Positions 15,972 through 24,330 of a stretch of DNA of 64,000 nt are shown here, piece after piece. Within the stretch, counting starts at the first letter, position 1; each line of letters begins with the position of its first letter. The notes under the pieces are model-generated. The model saw only the letters and a list, made by a program, of their open reading frames with translations, was not told the origin of the DNA and made no database searches. Origin of the DNA: DATFKA01 sp035268885. Its GTDB lineage: Bacteria; Bacteroidota; Bacteroidia; Chitinophagales; Saprospiraceae. The DNA lies in the NCBI GenBank assembly GCA_035268885.1, contig DATFKA010000136.1, positions 49,497 to 113,496 on the forward strand. The letters are read 5' to 3'. The position numbers were made by a program, and so were the translations under genes.

Positions 15972-17267
15972 TCAATAAGGAATTTTAGATTGGTGCGGAT
16001 CCCGCTCCGGAAAATCCAACATGTGTTCTAATTCAGCTTCTAGCTCGGGCGTGATGATGTGCTCAATCGTTTCGGCGTCTTCGTGCACGTGATCCGGCGC
16101 AATCTTTAGGTAAGTCGACAAGTAGGCTTCCCACAGTCGGTGCAGCTTTACAACCCGCCTTCCTTTCTGTTGGCCTGCTTCCGTAAATTTCCAGTGCCCG
16201 TTTTGTCGTTCTACCCAGCCCTTTTGCCGTAGCCGCAGAAGCGCCGTGCGCAGCTGCTTCTCTGGAAAATAGCGCTCCTTAATTAGATCATCTATCGTGC
16301 GTCCCTTATGGGCACCCTTGTCTTTCTCGCCGAGATGATACAGCTCCTTTAGCACGTTTTCCTCCATGATTTGTCGCTGTAATTTTCGCTGCTGATATTG
16401 TCGGTACAGGATTCCGCGCTGGGGCGCAAAAAAGAAAGAAAACAGCGCGATGATCGAAATAATCATAACAATCCAGGGGCCCGTTGGCATGGATGGCGCA
16501 GCGTAACTGACGAAGGCCCCCGCTAAACCGGCAAAAGCCCCCATAAAGGCAGCAATAAAAGTCATCCGCAGGACGCTATCCGTCCAAAACCGGGCAGCTG
16601 CCGCGGGAGTAATCAACATAGCCGCCATCAGCACGACCCCCACCGCCTGAATACCTGTCACTACGGCCAATACCGTCAAGGTGGTCAACAGAAGATTGAG
16701 TCCACGTACGGGTAAACCGGTCGCTTGCGCAAAAGCCTCATCAAAGGCAATCAATTTTAACTCTTTAAAAAAGAGGGCTACCGTACATAATAACAGCACA
16801 GCAACGATTCCAAAAATGAGTAAATCCTGCCCCACCAGAGCCGCCGCCTTACCGAATAAAAAAGATTGTAAACCCGTCTGTGCGGCATTACCCATGTGCT
16901 GGATGCGCGTCAACAACAGAATGCCAATGCCAAAAAAAACGGAAAGGATGAGCGCAATGGCGGTATCCTCCTTAATTTTAGAACGAGCCGTAATCCAATC
17001 AATCAAAACGAGGGAAATCCAACCCGTAATAAAGGCACCAAGGAGCAGGAATAAGGGGTTCTTGTTACCGGCTAATAAAAAAGCCAGGCAAATGCCGGGC
17101 AGCACGGCGTGCGCCACCGCATCGCCCACTAGTGCCTTTTTCTTAAGAAAGGTGAAGGTCCCGACGACTGCCGAACTAGCGGATAATAGTACCGCCCCTA
17201 GCGTCACCGACACAATACTAGGATCAGAAAAGGAAAAAAATGCTTTTAGTGTCTCCAGCATAGTCAT
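15972..17267 (-). CDS. Metal ABC permease fused to a DtxR-type repressor domain
   Basis: I choose the ATG at 17267, giving 431 residues, 4 bases after the stop of the ATPase gene; a longer reading from 17297 would overlap that gene. Residues about 1-275 are an ABC-3 permease with the conserved AVAHAVLPGICLAFLLAG loop. After a basic linker, residues about 300-431 are soluble and match the DtxR/MntR family: a winged helix (RTIDDLIKERYFPEKQLRTALLRLRQKGWVERQNGHWKFTEAGQ), then HRLWEAYLSTYLK and ETIEHIITPELEAELEHML, then PERDPHQSKIP with the metal-ligand type His and Glu residues. The domain therefore looks competent both for metal and DNA binding, yet is tethered to the membrane. Two DtxR-like palindromes lie before the operon at 19016-19054. 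It may serve as a cytoplasmic metal sensor gating transport or as a membrane-bound repressor. Confidence 0.9.
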   Translation of the reverse strand: MTMLETLKAFFSFSDPSIVSVTLGAVLLSASSAVVGTFTFLKKKALVGDAVAHAVLPGICLAFLLAGNKNPLFLLLGAFITGWISLVLIDWITARSKIKEDTAIALILSVFFGIGILLLTRIQHMGNAAQTGLQSFLFGKAAALVGQDLLIFGIVAVLLLCTVALFFKELKLIAFDEAFAQATGLPVRGLNLLLTTLTVLAVVTGIQAVGVVLMAAMLITPAAAARFWTDSVLRMTFIAAFMGAFAGLAGAFVSYAAPSMPTGPWIVMIISIIALFSFFFAPQRGILYRQYQQRKLQRQIMEENVLKELYHLGEKDKGAHKGRTIDDLIKERYFPEKQLRTALLRLRQKGWVERQNGHWKFTEAGQQKGRRVVKLHRLWEAYLSTYLKIAPDHVHEDAETIEHIITPELEAELEHMLDFPERDPHQSKIPY

Positions 17268-17271
17268 TGCT

Positions 17272-18063
17272 TTAGTATTTCTCCCGACTGGGAACACTCC
17301 GTTTTTTAATCAATTCACTGATTTCTGATAAGACCGTTAGTTTTCCGCCGTAGGTTTCCTGAAGTAGCGAATTGGTAAACACTTCGGCGATAGGGCCCGT
17401 CGCAACCAGCCGCATATTTAGTAGGATAATCCAATCAAAAAACTCCGCAGCCGATTGAAGATCATGGTGAACCACAATCACCGTTTTTCCCTGGGCCGTA
17501 AGATCCTGTAAGATACCCAGGATAGACGTTTCGGTAGCGGCATCCACCCCCGCAAAGGGCTCGTCCATGAAATAGAGATCTGCTTCCTGAGCCAGCGCCC
17601 GGGCTAAGAATACCCGCTGCTGTTGACCGCCGGACAGTTGCGAGATTTGCCGTTTGCGAAAAGCCTCCATTCCTACCTTTTCCAGGCAGGAAAGCGCCAT
17701 TGCTTTATCTTTTTTACTGGGTCTGCGGAGTAATCCCAATTTGCCATAACGTCCCATTAAAACGATATCCATCACGGAAGTAGGAAAATCCCAGTCAACC
17801 GATTCGCGTTGGGGGACATAACTTACCCGGTGGCGCACAACTTCCAGCGGCTGATCAAATAAACGAACGTAACCAGAGCCCAAAGGCAGCAGCCCCATGG
17901 CGGCTTTGATCAGGGTAGATTTCCCTGCACCATTGGGTCCGATGATGCCGATGAGCTTACCCTGGGGTAGTGTCATGTCGATATTCCATAGCACGGGTTT
18001 CTTATCATAAGAGACCGTCAAATCATGAAATTCAACAACTGGATTTGGCACTTCTACTTTCAC
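17272..18063 (-). CDS. Metal ABC transporter ATP-binding protein
   Basis: A 263-residue ABC ATPase: Walker A GPNGAGKS, signature LSGGQQQ, Walker B LYFMDEPFAG and the switch histidine in VIVVHHDL. It powers the uptake of metal bound by the lipoprotein encoded 4 bases upstream, through the two permeases downstream. The protein belongs to the Mn/Zn/Fe (MntB/ZnuC/TroB) group by size and by context. It is the second gene of the operon. Confidence 0.95.
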   Translation of the reverse strand: MKVEVPNPVVEFHDLTVSYDKKPVLWNIDMTLPQGKLIGIIGPNGAGKSTLIKAAMGLLPLGSGYVRLFDQPLEVVRHRVSYVPQRESVDWDFPTSVMDIVLMGRYGKLGLLRRPSKKDKAMALSCLEKVGMEAFRKRQISQLSGGQQQRVFLARALAQEADLYFMDEPFAGVDAATETSILGILQDLTAQGKTVIVVHHDLQSAAEFFDWIILLNMRLVATGPIAEVFTNSLLQETYGGKLTVLSEISELIKKRSVPSREKY

Positions 18064-18067
18064 AGAC

Positions 18068-19006
18068 TTATATATTTTCGGCAGATTCAGATAAACCTTC
18101 TACCATCGTTTTAACATTAGCTTTTACCATACCGATATATGTTCCCTCCGGACTACCTGCTGGCCCCATCGCATCGGAGTATAAGTTTCCACCAATCCGA
18201 ACTTCATGTCCTTTTTGGCGACAGCCCTCTACTATGGAATTAATATTTTTTTCAGAAACGGAGGTTTCCACAAAAACCGATCGAATCTCTTTTTCTACTA
18301 TAAAGTTCACCAGATCCACCCGGTCGCGCAAGCCAAACTCGGAAAGCGTGGAGATCCCCTGTAGGCCACGAACCTCCATGCGATATGCGCGTCCAAAATA
18401 ATTAAAGGCATCGTGGGCCGTAATCAAGATACGTTTCTCCGCTGGTATTTTCGCCACCTCTTGATTTACCCAGTCGTGTAGATTCGTTAGCTCCTGGCGA
18501 TACCGCTTGGCATTGGCTATATAAAAATCAGCCCGATCCGAATCTTGCTCCGTAAGCGCCGCTTGAACCGCATCGATACACTGTGCCCAGATACTGACAT
18601 CAAACCAAATATGCGGATCGGCCGTCCCCTGATAAACCGGATCTTCCAACAGGGCGCTTTGCGGGATGTTTTCCGCCACCGGAACAACCCGCTTGATTTG
18701 GCCTAACTTTTCCAGGACTTCTCCCATTTTCCCTTCCAGATGCAAGCCGTTGTAGAAGATAATGTCTGCTTTTTGTAGCTTAGCCAGGTCGCCCTGGGTT
18801 GCTTTGTAGAGGTGCGGGTCCACACCGGGTCCCATCAGAGCCTGAACCTCGATCGAGTCTCCACCAATATTTTGAACCAGATCAGCGACCATACCCGTCG
18901 TCGCTACCACCCGCATGGGGCCCGTTTGATCGGACTCGCCCGCTGGCGGCTGACAGGCAAAAAAAGACAGCAAACTAAATAAAAGAATATATTTGAGATG
19001 GCTCAT
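18068..19006 (-). CDS. Metal ABC transporter solute-binding lipoprotein (TroA/MntA-like)
   Basis: A 312-residue cluster A-I binding protein with a lipobox FFAC (lipidated Cys18). Candidate metal ligands occur in the expected order: His in VDPHLYK, His in DPHIWFDV, His in ITAHDAFNYFG, and the acidic residue in LYSDAMGPAG. The His/His/His-or-Glu/Asp pattern is that of Mn2+/Zn2+ binders. The His-rich loop typical of ZnuA is absent, which favours manganese or iron, but this is only suggestive. It is the first gene of the operon and the nearest to the twin palindromes at 19016-19054. Confidence 0.92.
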   Translation of the reverse strand: MSHLKYILLFSLLSFFACQPPAGESDQTGPMRVVATTGMVADLVQNIGGDSIEVQALMGPGVDPHLYKATQGDLAKLQKADIIFYNGLHLEGKMGEVLEKLGQIKRVVPVAENIPQSALLEDPVYQGTADPHIWFDVSIWAQCIDAVQAALTEQDSDRADFYIANAKRYRQELTNLHDWVNQEVAKIPAEKRILITAHDAFNYFGRAYRMEVRGLQGISTLSEFGLRDRVDLVNFIVEKEIRSVFVETSVSEKNINSIVEGCRQKGHEVRIGGNLYSDAMGPAGSPEGTYIGMVKANVKTMVEGLSESAENI

Positions 19007-19015
19007 TTTTATGAT

Positions 19016-19030
19016 TTTAGACGGTCTAAA
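19016..19030. promoter_or_regulatory. DtxR/MntR-like operator 1
   Basis: TTTAGAC-G-GTCTAAA, a perfect inverted repeat with 7-bp arms around one central base. It begins 10 bases upstream of the solute-binding lipoprotein start. The half-site resembles known DtxR/MntR-type boxes such as TTAGG-CCTAA. It is a likely operator for a metal repressor. Confidence 0.7.
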
Positions 19031-19038
19031 GATAATAA

Positions 19039-19054
19039 TTTAGATTAATCTAAA
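19039..19054. promoter_or_regulatory. DtxR/MntR-like operator 2
   Basis: TTTAGATTAATCTAAA, a perfect 16-bp palindrome, 8 bases from operator 1 and sharing its TTTAGA/TCTAAA halves. The two centres are about 23-24 bases apart, close to two helical turns, which would let two dimers bind the same face. Confidence 0.7.
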
Positions 19055-19096
19055 AATAATTGCAAGGTTTTTGTTCGATCAGTTACAGTAAAGACT

Positions 19097-19268
19097 GAAG
19101 TTGTTTAAGAATTTCTGGTGAGATGATTGGTAACGGCTTGGAAGTCAAGATAAGGCTACTTTTTTTTCTCGTAGCCATCCGCCTCAGGCAGACGAAGGTA
19201 AAAAAGAGCTGCCGTATTGGCTTTCAATGTGTTGCCAGGGGCTCAGTGAGGAGTTTTTAAACAACTTC
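19097..19268 (+). mobile_element. MITE copy B
   Basis: A 172-base element with the family ends (left GAAGTTGTTTAAGAATTTCT; right reverse complement GAAGTTGTTTAAAAACTCCT), flanked by the direct repeat ACT (19094-19096 and 19269-19271). Both outer segments match copy C, including GGTAACGGCTT and GCTTTCAATGTGTTGCCA; the extra middle part contains a GGCTAC/GTAGCC fold-back. Confidence 0.85.
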
Positions 19269-19489
19269 ACTAAAAGTTTTCACAAAAACCGAATGCCAGA
19301 AGTGGGATCCCTTTGGCTCCGGGATAATTAAAACGCCATTCGGAAGATAATCCATTAAAAATCAGCTACATTGCTTTTTTTTTACGAAATTTGTAGCAGG
19401 AGCATGTTTGAAATTGCTTTTTGCGAAAGCAAAACCCAAAAGATAGCCTAAACCCAACCCTACTTGATTGATAAGAAAAACAAGAAAAT

Positions 19490-20737
19490 TTGAAATTTAC
19501 AGAATTTGGATTTGAGCCCGGATTGATTGACGGACTAGACGCGATGGGGTTCGAGAAAGCTACCCCGATCCAGGAACAAGCCATCCCATTCATCATGGAA
19601 GGCAAGGACGTACTGGCCTGCGCTCAAACCGGCACGGGAAAAACTGCCGCCTTTCTACTACCTATTATTAATAGCATTTCTAAGCAGGAACACGAAGGGA
19701 TCCATACCCTGGTTATTGGCCCCACCCGTGAGCTGGTCATGCAGGTAGATCAGCAGCTGGAAGCCTTTTCTTACTTTACCGGCGTCAGTGGTATCCCCAT
19801 TTACGGTGGCCGCGGTGGCCAGGAAATGGTCCAGGAGAAGCGCGCCCTGAAACAAGGGGTAGACATGATTATCGCTACGCCGGGCCGCTTTAAAATGCAC
19901 CTCGAACTGGGCTACGTCGATCTATCGACCGTCAAATGCCTGATCCTCGACGAGGCGGATCGTATGCTCGACATGGGTTTTGCACCCGATATCACGAATA
20001 TCATCAATAAACTGCCGCCCGAACGGCAAACCCTGCTTTTTTCGGCAACGATGCCAGCCAAAATTCGCAAGTTTGCCCAGCAGTTTTTGAAAAAACCAGA
20101 GGAGATTAGCATTGCCATCTCCAAACCCGCTGAAAATATCCTGCAAGGTGTTTACGAGGTGAGCGATCGCGGTAAGATCCCACTGACCGCCCGCTTACTA
20201 AAAGACAAAAAAGATAAAAAAGCGCTCATTTTCGCCAGTACTAAAAAGAAAGTACGCGATCTGGACCGGGAACTGCGTCAGAATGGACTTAAGACCTGCG
20301 CCATCCACTCCGATCTGGAGCAGAAAGACCGGGAGCAAGCCCTACTAGAATTTAAAAATGGGACGACCAAGATTGCGGTGGCTACCGATGTACTTTCCCG
20401 CGGGATCGACATCAACGACATCGATTTGGTGATTAACTTTGATGTGCCCAGTGACGGGGAAGACTATGTACACCGGATCGGTCGTACGGCACGGGCCGAA
20501 GCCTCCGGGGTGGCCCTAACCTACATCAACGGCGAAGATGCCTATAAATTCAAGCGCATTGAGGAGCTGATTGACATGAAAATCCACCGCATCCCCTTAC
20601 CACCGGAACTCAGCGATTATAAAGCCGACATGAGCAAAAAAGGCCGCAGCAGCGGAGGACGCGGTGGCTACCGCGGCAACAAAGGAGGTGGAAGAGGCCG
20701 TGGACGCGGCTCTTCGAATCGCGGGCGCCGGAAGTAA
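19490..20737 (+). CDS. DEAD-box RNA helicase with RGG-rich tail
   Basis: A 415-residue helicase. The start must be TTG: an in-frame stop lies 15 bases upstream and no ATG comes between, while the MKFTEFGFEP N terminus is the normal beginning of this family. The motifs are in order: Q motif ATPIQEQAIP, Walker A AQTGTGKT, PTRELV, TPGR, DEAD (LILDEADRM), SAT, then ARTGR-type motifs SRGIDI and HRIGRTAR. The final ~30 residues are Gly/Arg-rich (GGRGGYRGNKGGGRGRGRG), an RNA-binding tail. It probably remodels rRNA or mRNA, particularly in the cold. No partner gene is adjacent. Confidence 0.95.
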   Translation: MKFTEFGFEPGLIDGLDAMGFEKATPIQEQAIPFIMEGKDVLACAQTGTGKTAAFLLPIINSISKQEHEGIHTLVIGPTRELVMQVDQQLEAFSYFTGVSGIPIYGGRGGQEMVQEKRALKQGVDMIIATPGRFKMHLELGYVDLSTVKCLILDEADRMLDMGFAPDITNIINKLPPERQTLLFSATMPAKIRKFAQQFLKKPEEISIAISKPAENILQGVYEVSDRGKIPLTARLLKDKKDKKALIFASTKKKVRDLDRELRQNGLKTCAIHSDLEQKDREQALLEFKNGTTKIAVATDVLSRGIDINDIDLVINFDVPSDGEDYVHRIGRTARAEASGVALTYINGEDAYKFKRIEELIDMKIHRIPLPPELSDYKADMSKKGRSSGGRGGYRGNKGGGRGRGRGSSNRGRRK

Positions 20738-20740
20738 AAA

Positions 20741-20768
20741 AATCTCCTGCCCGGAAGGACAGGAGATT
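20741..20768 (-). terminator. Rho-independent terminator of the 20789-22003 gene
   Basis: AATCTCCTG-CCC-GGAA-GG-CAGGAGATT forms a 12-bp stem with one mismatch. On the minus strand it is followed by a run of seven T (the A-run at 20736-20742), so it ends the minus-strand gene. It may also serve the convergent helicase, although the plus strand lacks a T-tract. Confidence 0.85.
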
Positions 20769-20788
20769 CAACTGCGGTTTAGCTTTTT

Positions 20789-22003
20789 TTAATACCCTTG
20801 AGGTAGTTTTTTCCACTCCGTACCATTGTACTGGTTATTTACATTCGGATTAAAATTGGCATTATTCGAGCCGATTACATTTCCCTGTGGATTGATGTAA
20901 TATTGGTTATACCCGGAAGGGACGTGCATGGTTTGATTGGTATAGGGATTGACCATGGTATTTCTTTCGTGGATCATGTCTACCTCCTTACTGCGCATCC
21001 GGTCATTGATTTCTGAGCGTTTCCAATAGCCCTGCATACTGATGTCGCTGATGTCATTTGTCGTACTGCGGTATTGAGCCTGAGAGGCTTGGAACGCCGC
21101 TTCGCGATTAGCCATTTTGGCATTATGGGCGGCGGCACTGGCAGCAAGTCTAGCATTTGCTTCCTGCTCCTGTCGTTGTAATTTAGCATTGTGCGCCATG
21201 GCCGCTTGCTGATCTAATTGGAAGTTTCTTTGACCATACAGAAAGGCCTCTTTTGCCTGCTCAAATACCTGGGCGGGCGCTTCCAACTCGGAGTAGTTAG
21301 CATTCCAAAAGCTTCCGCCCTGGCTGTGCATAACCGTCTTGGAGATCAGGACTAGTACCTTCTTGCCATTTGGCTTTTGCCATTCCGAAGCCAATACTTC
21401 AAAGGATTGGATCCTGGACCGGCTTAGGGCGCCCTGCATTAATCCCTGGGTTCGCCGGGCAATATTCGGTAGGCTGTATTGCTTGGTTAATTTGGCGCCT
21501 TGCTGCTGCATAGTTGGGGCTACTCTTTGTTGCAAAACTTGCTGAACCGGAACGGGATTCGCTACGCGTTGCCCCGTGGCTTGTACTACGTAGGGATCAA
21601 CGTTGAAATAGTACATTTCGGAGGGCATCAATTGACGTACGCTGATGCCGTTAGGGCCCTGAAATGCCTGCGTTCCATTTGGTCCACTGACGGCCTTCCA
21701 GGATTGTGGATAAGGCACATAAGAAACTACCTGCCCAGATTTAGGGTCTCTAATGGGTTTCATTTCGACGGGATCCGTATTACTAGCCACCATTTGTGCA
21801 ACGGGAGTCTGGCCTTGACTTGGACGGTAAGAAGCATACTGTACGTTTTGAGGCGTATTCTCCTGGGCTACGTAGGTGGCCTCCGCTGTCTGATAGGTAT
21901 CTTCTATTTGATACATTTCATCGGCAATCTTATTGGTTTCCCAAAGGATAGTTCCGGAAAGTGCGGCGATAAGCGTCCAAAGTACTGGCTTGTTGATCTT
22001 CAT
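20789..22003 (-). CDS. Unrecognised membrane-anchored or exported protein
   Basis: A 404-residue protein I do not recognise. A hydrophobic N terminus (PVLWTLIAALSGTILW, residues 6-21) is a signal anchor. Residues about 140-260 have the most regular secondary structure and include VLVLISKTVMHSQGGSFWNANYSEL, a beta-hairpin-like segment. Residues about 260-320 are a long Ala/Gln/Arg helix with repeated AAHNAKM/AHNAKLQRQ units, likely a coiled coil. The last ~60 residues are Asn/Tyr-rich (NPYTNQTMHVPSGYNQYYINPQGNVIGS), reminiscent of surface-exposed repeats. It probably sits in the periplasm. It is monocistronic, with a strong terminator after it. Confidence 0.6.
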   Translation of the reverse strand: MKINKPVLWTLIAALSGTILWETNKIADEMYQIEDTYQTAEATYVAQENTPQNVQYASYRPSQGQTPVAQMVASNTDPVEMKPIRDPKSGQVVSYVPYPQSWKAVSGPNGTQAFQGPNGISVRQLMPSEMYYFNVDPYVVQATGQRVANPVPVQQVLQQRVAPTMQQQGAKLTKQYSLPNIARRTQGLMQGALSRSRIQSFEVLASEWQKPNGKKVLVLISKTVMHSQGGSFWNANYSELEAPAQVFEQAKEAFLYGQRNFQLDQQAAMAHNAKLQRQEQEANARLAASAAAHNAKMANREAAFQASQAQYRSTTNDISDISMQGYWKRSEINDRMRSKEVDMIHERNTMVNPYTNQTMHVPSGYNQYYINPQGNVIGSNNANFNPNVNNQYNGTEWKKLPQGY

Positions 22004-22088
22004 GATGTGCGATTTTGAATGTTTTCTAATTGATTACACTACTGTATCGCAGACATCATCAAAAGGTCATCAAGAAATTTTAATTTTT

Positions 22089-22556
22089 TTAAAAAATATT
22101 CTTACTGTAATCACTGATCGCCTGAAGGATATCCTGCCGACTAATCTGCCCAACCAATTCTCCCTCCTTGTTGACCACCAGTAGACGCTTGTAGATCGTG
22201 CGGGAAAATTCGTTGGCTACTTCCACTACGTTGGCCTTATCAGAAATGGTCTTCATCACATTAGTAGTATAATTCGCCACCGTCATGCGCTGCATATTGT
22301 TGTAATAAACGGCATCCATCAAGACTTTAATACAGTCTTTATCATCGATCAGCCCCAATAATGCCCCCTTGGCATCCAGTACGGGCGCACCGGTAATTTT
22401 ATGCTTTAATAGAGTCTTGACCACATCTGATATTTCGGTATCGGGTTGGAAGGTAATCAAATCCCGACGTGGTACCATATATTTGGTAACGGGAGGTGGA
22501 GTGAAATCGCGGTTGTGGTTAGTCGGCTCAATAACTTTTTGCTTATAGTTTTTCAT
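22089..22556 (-). CDS. CBS-domain pair protein
   Basis: A 155-residue protein made of two CBS domains (about residues 27-85 and 90-150): MVPRRDLITFQPDTEISDVVKTLLKHKITGAPVLDAKGALLGLIDDKDCI, then a second VEVANEFSRTIYKRLLVVNKEGELVGQISRQDILQAI. Paired CBS domains bind adenine nucleotides and regulate a partner. No enzymatic domain is present, so it acts alone or in trans. It is flanked by A+T-rich spacers on both sides and has no evident operon partner. Confidence 0.85.
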   Translation of the reverse strand: MKNYKQKVIEPTNHNRDFTPPPVTKYMVPRRDLITFQPDTEISDVVKTLLKHKITGAPVLDAKGALLGLIDDKDCIKVLMDAVYYNNMQRMTVANYTTNVMKTISDKANVVEVANEFSRTIYKRLLVVNKEGELVGQISRQDILQAISDYSKNIF

Positions 22557-22664
22557 TTCGCTACGTTTTTTGTTTTCTAATTTTGACTATATAATATAAG
22601 CCTTTTAATCAATAAAAACATAGCTTATTCTATTTTATTTAATTTATACAGAATAAAATTAAAA

Positions 22665-24320
22665 CTATCGCTCGGGGTCTTGAATCAAAAAAGTAGCCGT
22701 TCCCTGCCCCCGTTTGCCTTCCGCATTCTGTACGACCACTTCGATCTGAAATCGACTCTGATCGTCTGTGAGCGGAACCGAAACCTGCAACTCCCCAGAG
22801 GCATTCGTCTTGGCTTTTGGCTGCCAGTATAAAGCCGGCCGTAATTGAACCGGGGCTTCGGCAGTCGGATCGACCGAGATCGGATAATTCACTTCGGCCG
22901 GAAAGCCCTTTAGCTGGAAGTAGTTCTTTTGATCTCCCTCCGGTACACTGATATTCCGGTTGCGAGATTCTATCCGCACTAGGCCAAAGCGGGCCAGCGG
23001 ACCGTACAGCGGTAGTAACCGATCAAAATCGTAGAATAGGTCAAAGTGTTCAATTTTTGTAATGTCCAGTTCGGCAATATAATGATCGTTTCGCGTCAAC
23101 ATACCGTCCACAATAAAAATGGGGCGATCGCTGTAATAGCTGCGTAAAGTCTGACTAGGGTCAAAAATGCGAACGCCCAGGCGATCGTTCTCCCATTTGC
23201 GAAAGCGAATCGGAATCGAAAGATCACGCGCCATCGTCGCCAAATCTGGAAAGGCATCGTATTCGTCTAGTGGTACCGGGCTATCCGCTTCCGGCTTTTC
23301 GTAGCTCATGGTAGGGTAAATAGCTTCTACCTCCTGCTCCAGACGTCCGTAGAGTTGATAGATCAACTTACGTTTTTGACTCAATCCCAGGTACTGCCGC
23401 ACCTGATCCGGATAGGGTAGAGCAGCCTGCGGTAAAGCACTCAGCTTGGGTACCAGCTCCAGATCTACCAAAATATTTTCTGGGAAAAAGCCAATCATAT
23501 GCAAGGGTATCTTGCCGTACAGATCGGGTAGATCCAGGGTGAACCGCCCGGCACTATCGGCTTTGGCATACAGGAATTGATAAGCCTCCAACAGGTAGGC
23601 TGCGATATTACCAGCAGGGAGCGGAGCACGGTCTTCGGGGTTCAACAGTCGCCCGCGTAGGTTGATATCTTCTTCCCAATTTGCTGTGTCCGTCAATACT
23701 TTGCCCACTTGTAAGGCGTTAAAACCAGCTTCCTCCAGCGCAAACAGCTGCTGATCACGCACGGCAATCGAAACCTCACCTTCCACCGGATTACCCTGTT
23801 CATCCTGCACTTTAATCCGAATACTGGCACTACTGCCCGGCGCGTACGTAGCCTGAGTCGTTTCGACACTGACCCGTAACGAAGTGGGCAGATTGGTTTT
23901 AGGAAGCTGTACCGCAGGGCCCGTACGCGAGGCCGCCTGCTTTTCCAGATCATCGTAAATGGGCAGAAGCGTTTCGGCCAGTACCAACGGCTCGTGGGTC
24001 ACTTCTTTAGTGACGCTAAAGACCAGTCGGTAGGCACCGGAACCCCAGTCAAAAGGTACTCGATAAAAGCCGGAGACAGAGACGGCCTGCCTTCGGCGCA
24101 GGTAGGATTGCGCTACCAGATCACCCCTGGGATCCACCAAAGAAACGGTGATCACCTTGGAGCCCAGGGGGAAATTATCGGGTAAGTACAGTTTATACCA
24201 AATTACCTCGCCCGCCACGTAAAAAGGTTGGTTAAAGTGCACCCATGCCGCCGACTGCGCCTGAGAGATACTTACGGAAAGTCCTGATAAAAAGAATAAT
24301 ATTAATAATAGTCTTCGCAT
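22665..24320 (-). CDS. Exported MG2-like protein with an isolated TonB plug-like segment
   Basis: A 551-residue protein with a signal peptide (residues 1-21). Residues about 25-140 are an MG2/macroglobulin-like beta domain (FNQPFYVAGEVIWYKLYLPDN), followed by a second Ig-like domain near 150-200 (TYAPGSSASIRIKVQDEQGNPVEGEVSIAV). Around residues 395-455, RPIFIVDGML..IAELDITKIEHFDLFYDFDRLLPLYGPLARFGLVRIESRN follows the TonB plug pattern (VDG...I..IE...YG..G...I), yet no beta-barrel follows. The C terminus is a further beta sandwich. It is the third gene of an operon after a TonB receptor and a DUF4249 lipoprotein, separated by 10 bases. It probably works with that receptor in the periplasm. Confidence 0.75.
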   Translation of the reverse strand: MRRLLLILFFLSGLSVSISQAQSAAWVHFNQPFYVAGEVIWYKLYLPDNFPLGSKVITVSLVDPRGDLVAQSYLRRRQAVSVSGFYRVPFDWGSGAYRLVFSVTKEVTHEPLVLAETLLPIYDDLEKQAASRTGPAVQLPKTNLPTSLRVSVETTQATYAPGSSASIRIKVQDEQGNPVEGEVSIAVRDQQLFALEEAGFNALQVGKVLTDTANWEEDINLRGRLLNPEDRAPLPAGNIAAYLLEAYQFLYAKADSAGRFTLDLPDLYGKIPLHMIGFFPENILVDLELVPKLSALPQAALPYPDQVRQYLGLSQKRKLIYQLYGRLEQEVEAIYPTMSYEKPEADSPVPLDEYDAFPDLATMARDLSIPIRFRKWENDRLGVRIFDPSQTLRSYYSDRPIFIVDGMLTRNDHYIAELDITKIEHFDLFYDFDRLLPLYGPLARFGLVRIESRNRNISVPEGDQKNYFQLKGFPAEVNYPISVDPTAEAPVQLRPALYWQPKAKTNASGELQVSVPLTDDQSRFQIEVVVQNAEGKRGQGTATFLIQDPER

Positions 24321-24330
24321 AGTCTAATTT

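Larger units (their letters stand above)
19007..19489. other. Intergenic region with operators, MITE and helicase leader
   Basis: 483 bases between the divergent transporter operon and helicase gene. It holds the two operators (19016-19054), MITE copy B (19097-19268), and a leader before the helicase with the hairpin TTGCTTT-TTGCG-AAAGCAA at 19414-19432 and a loose inverted pair CCGAATG/CATTCGG. Cold-shock-linked helicase genes often have structured leaders, but no known RNA motif is recognised here. Confidence 0.6.
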
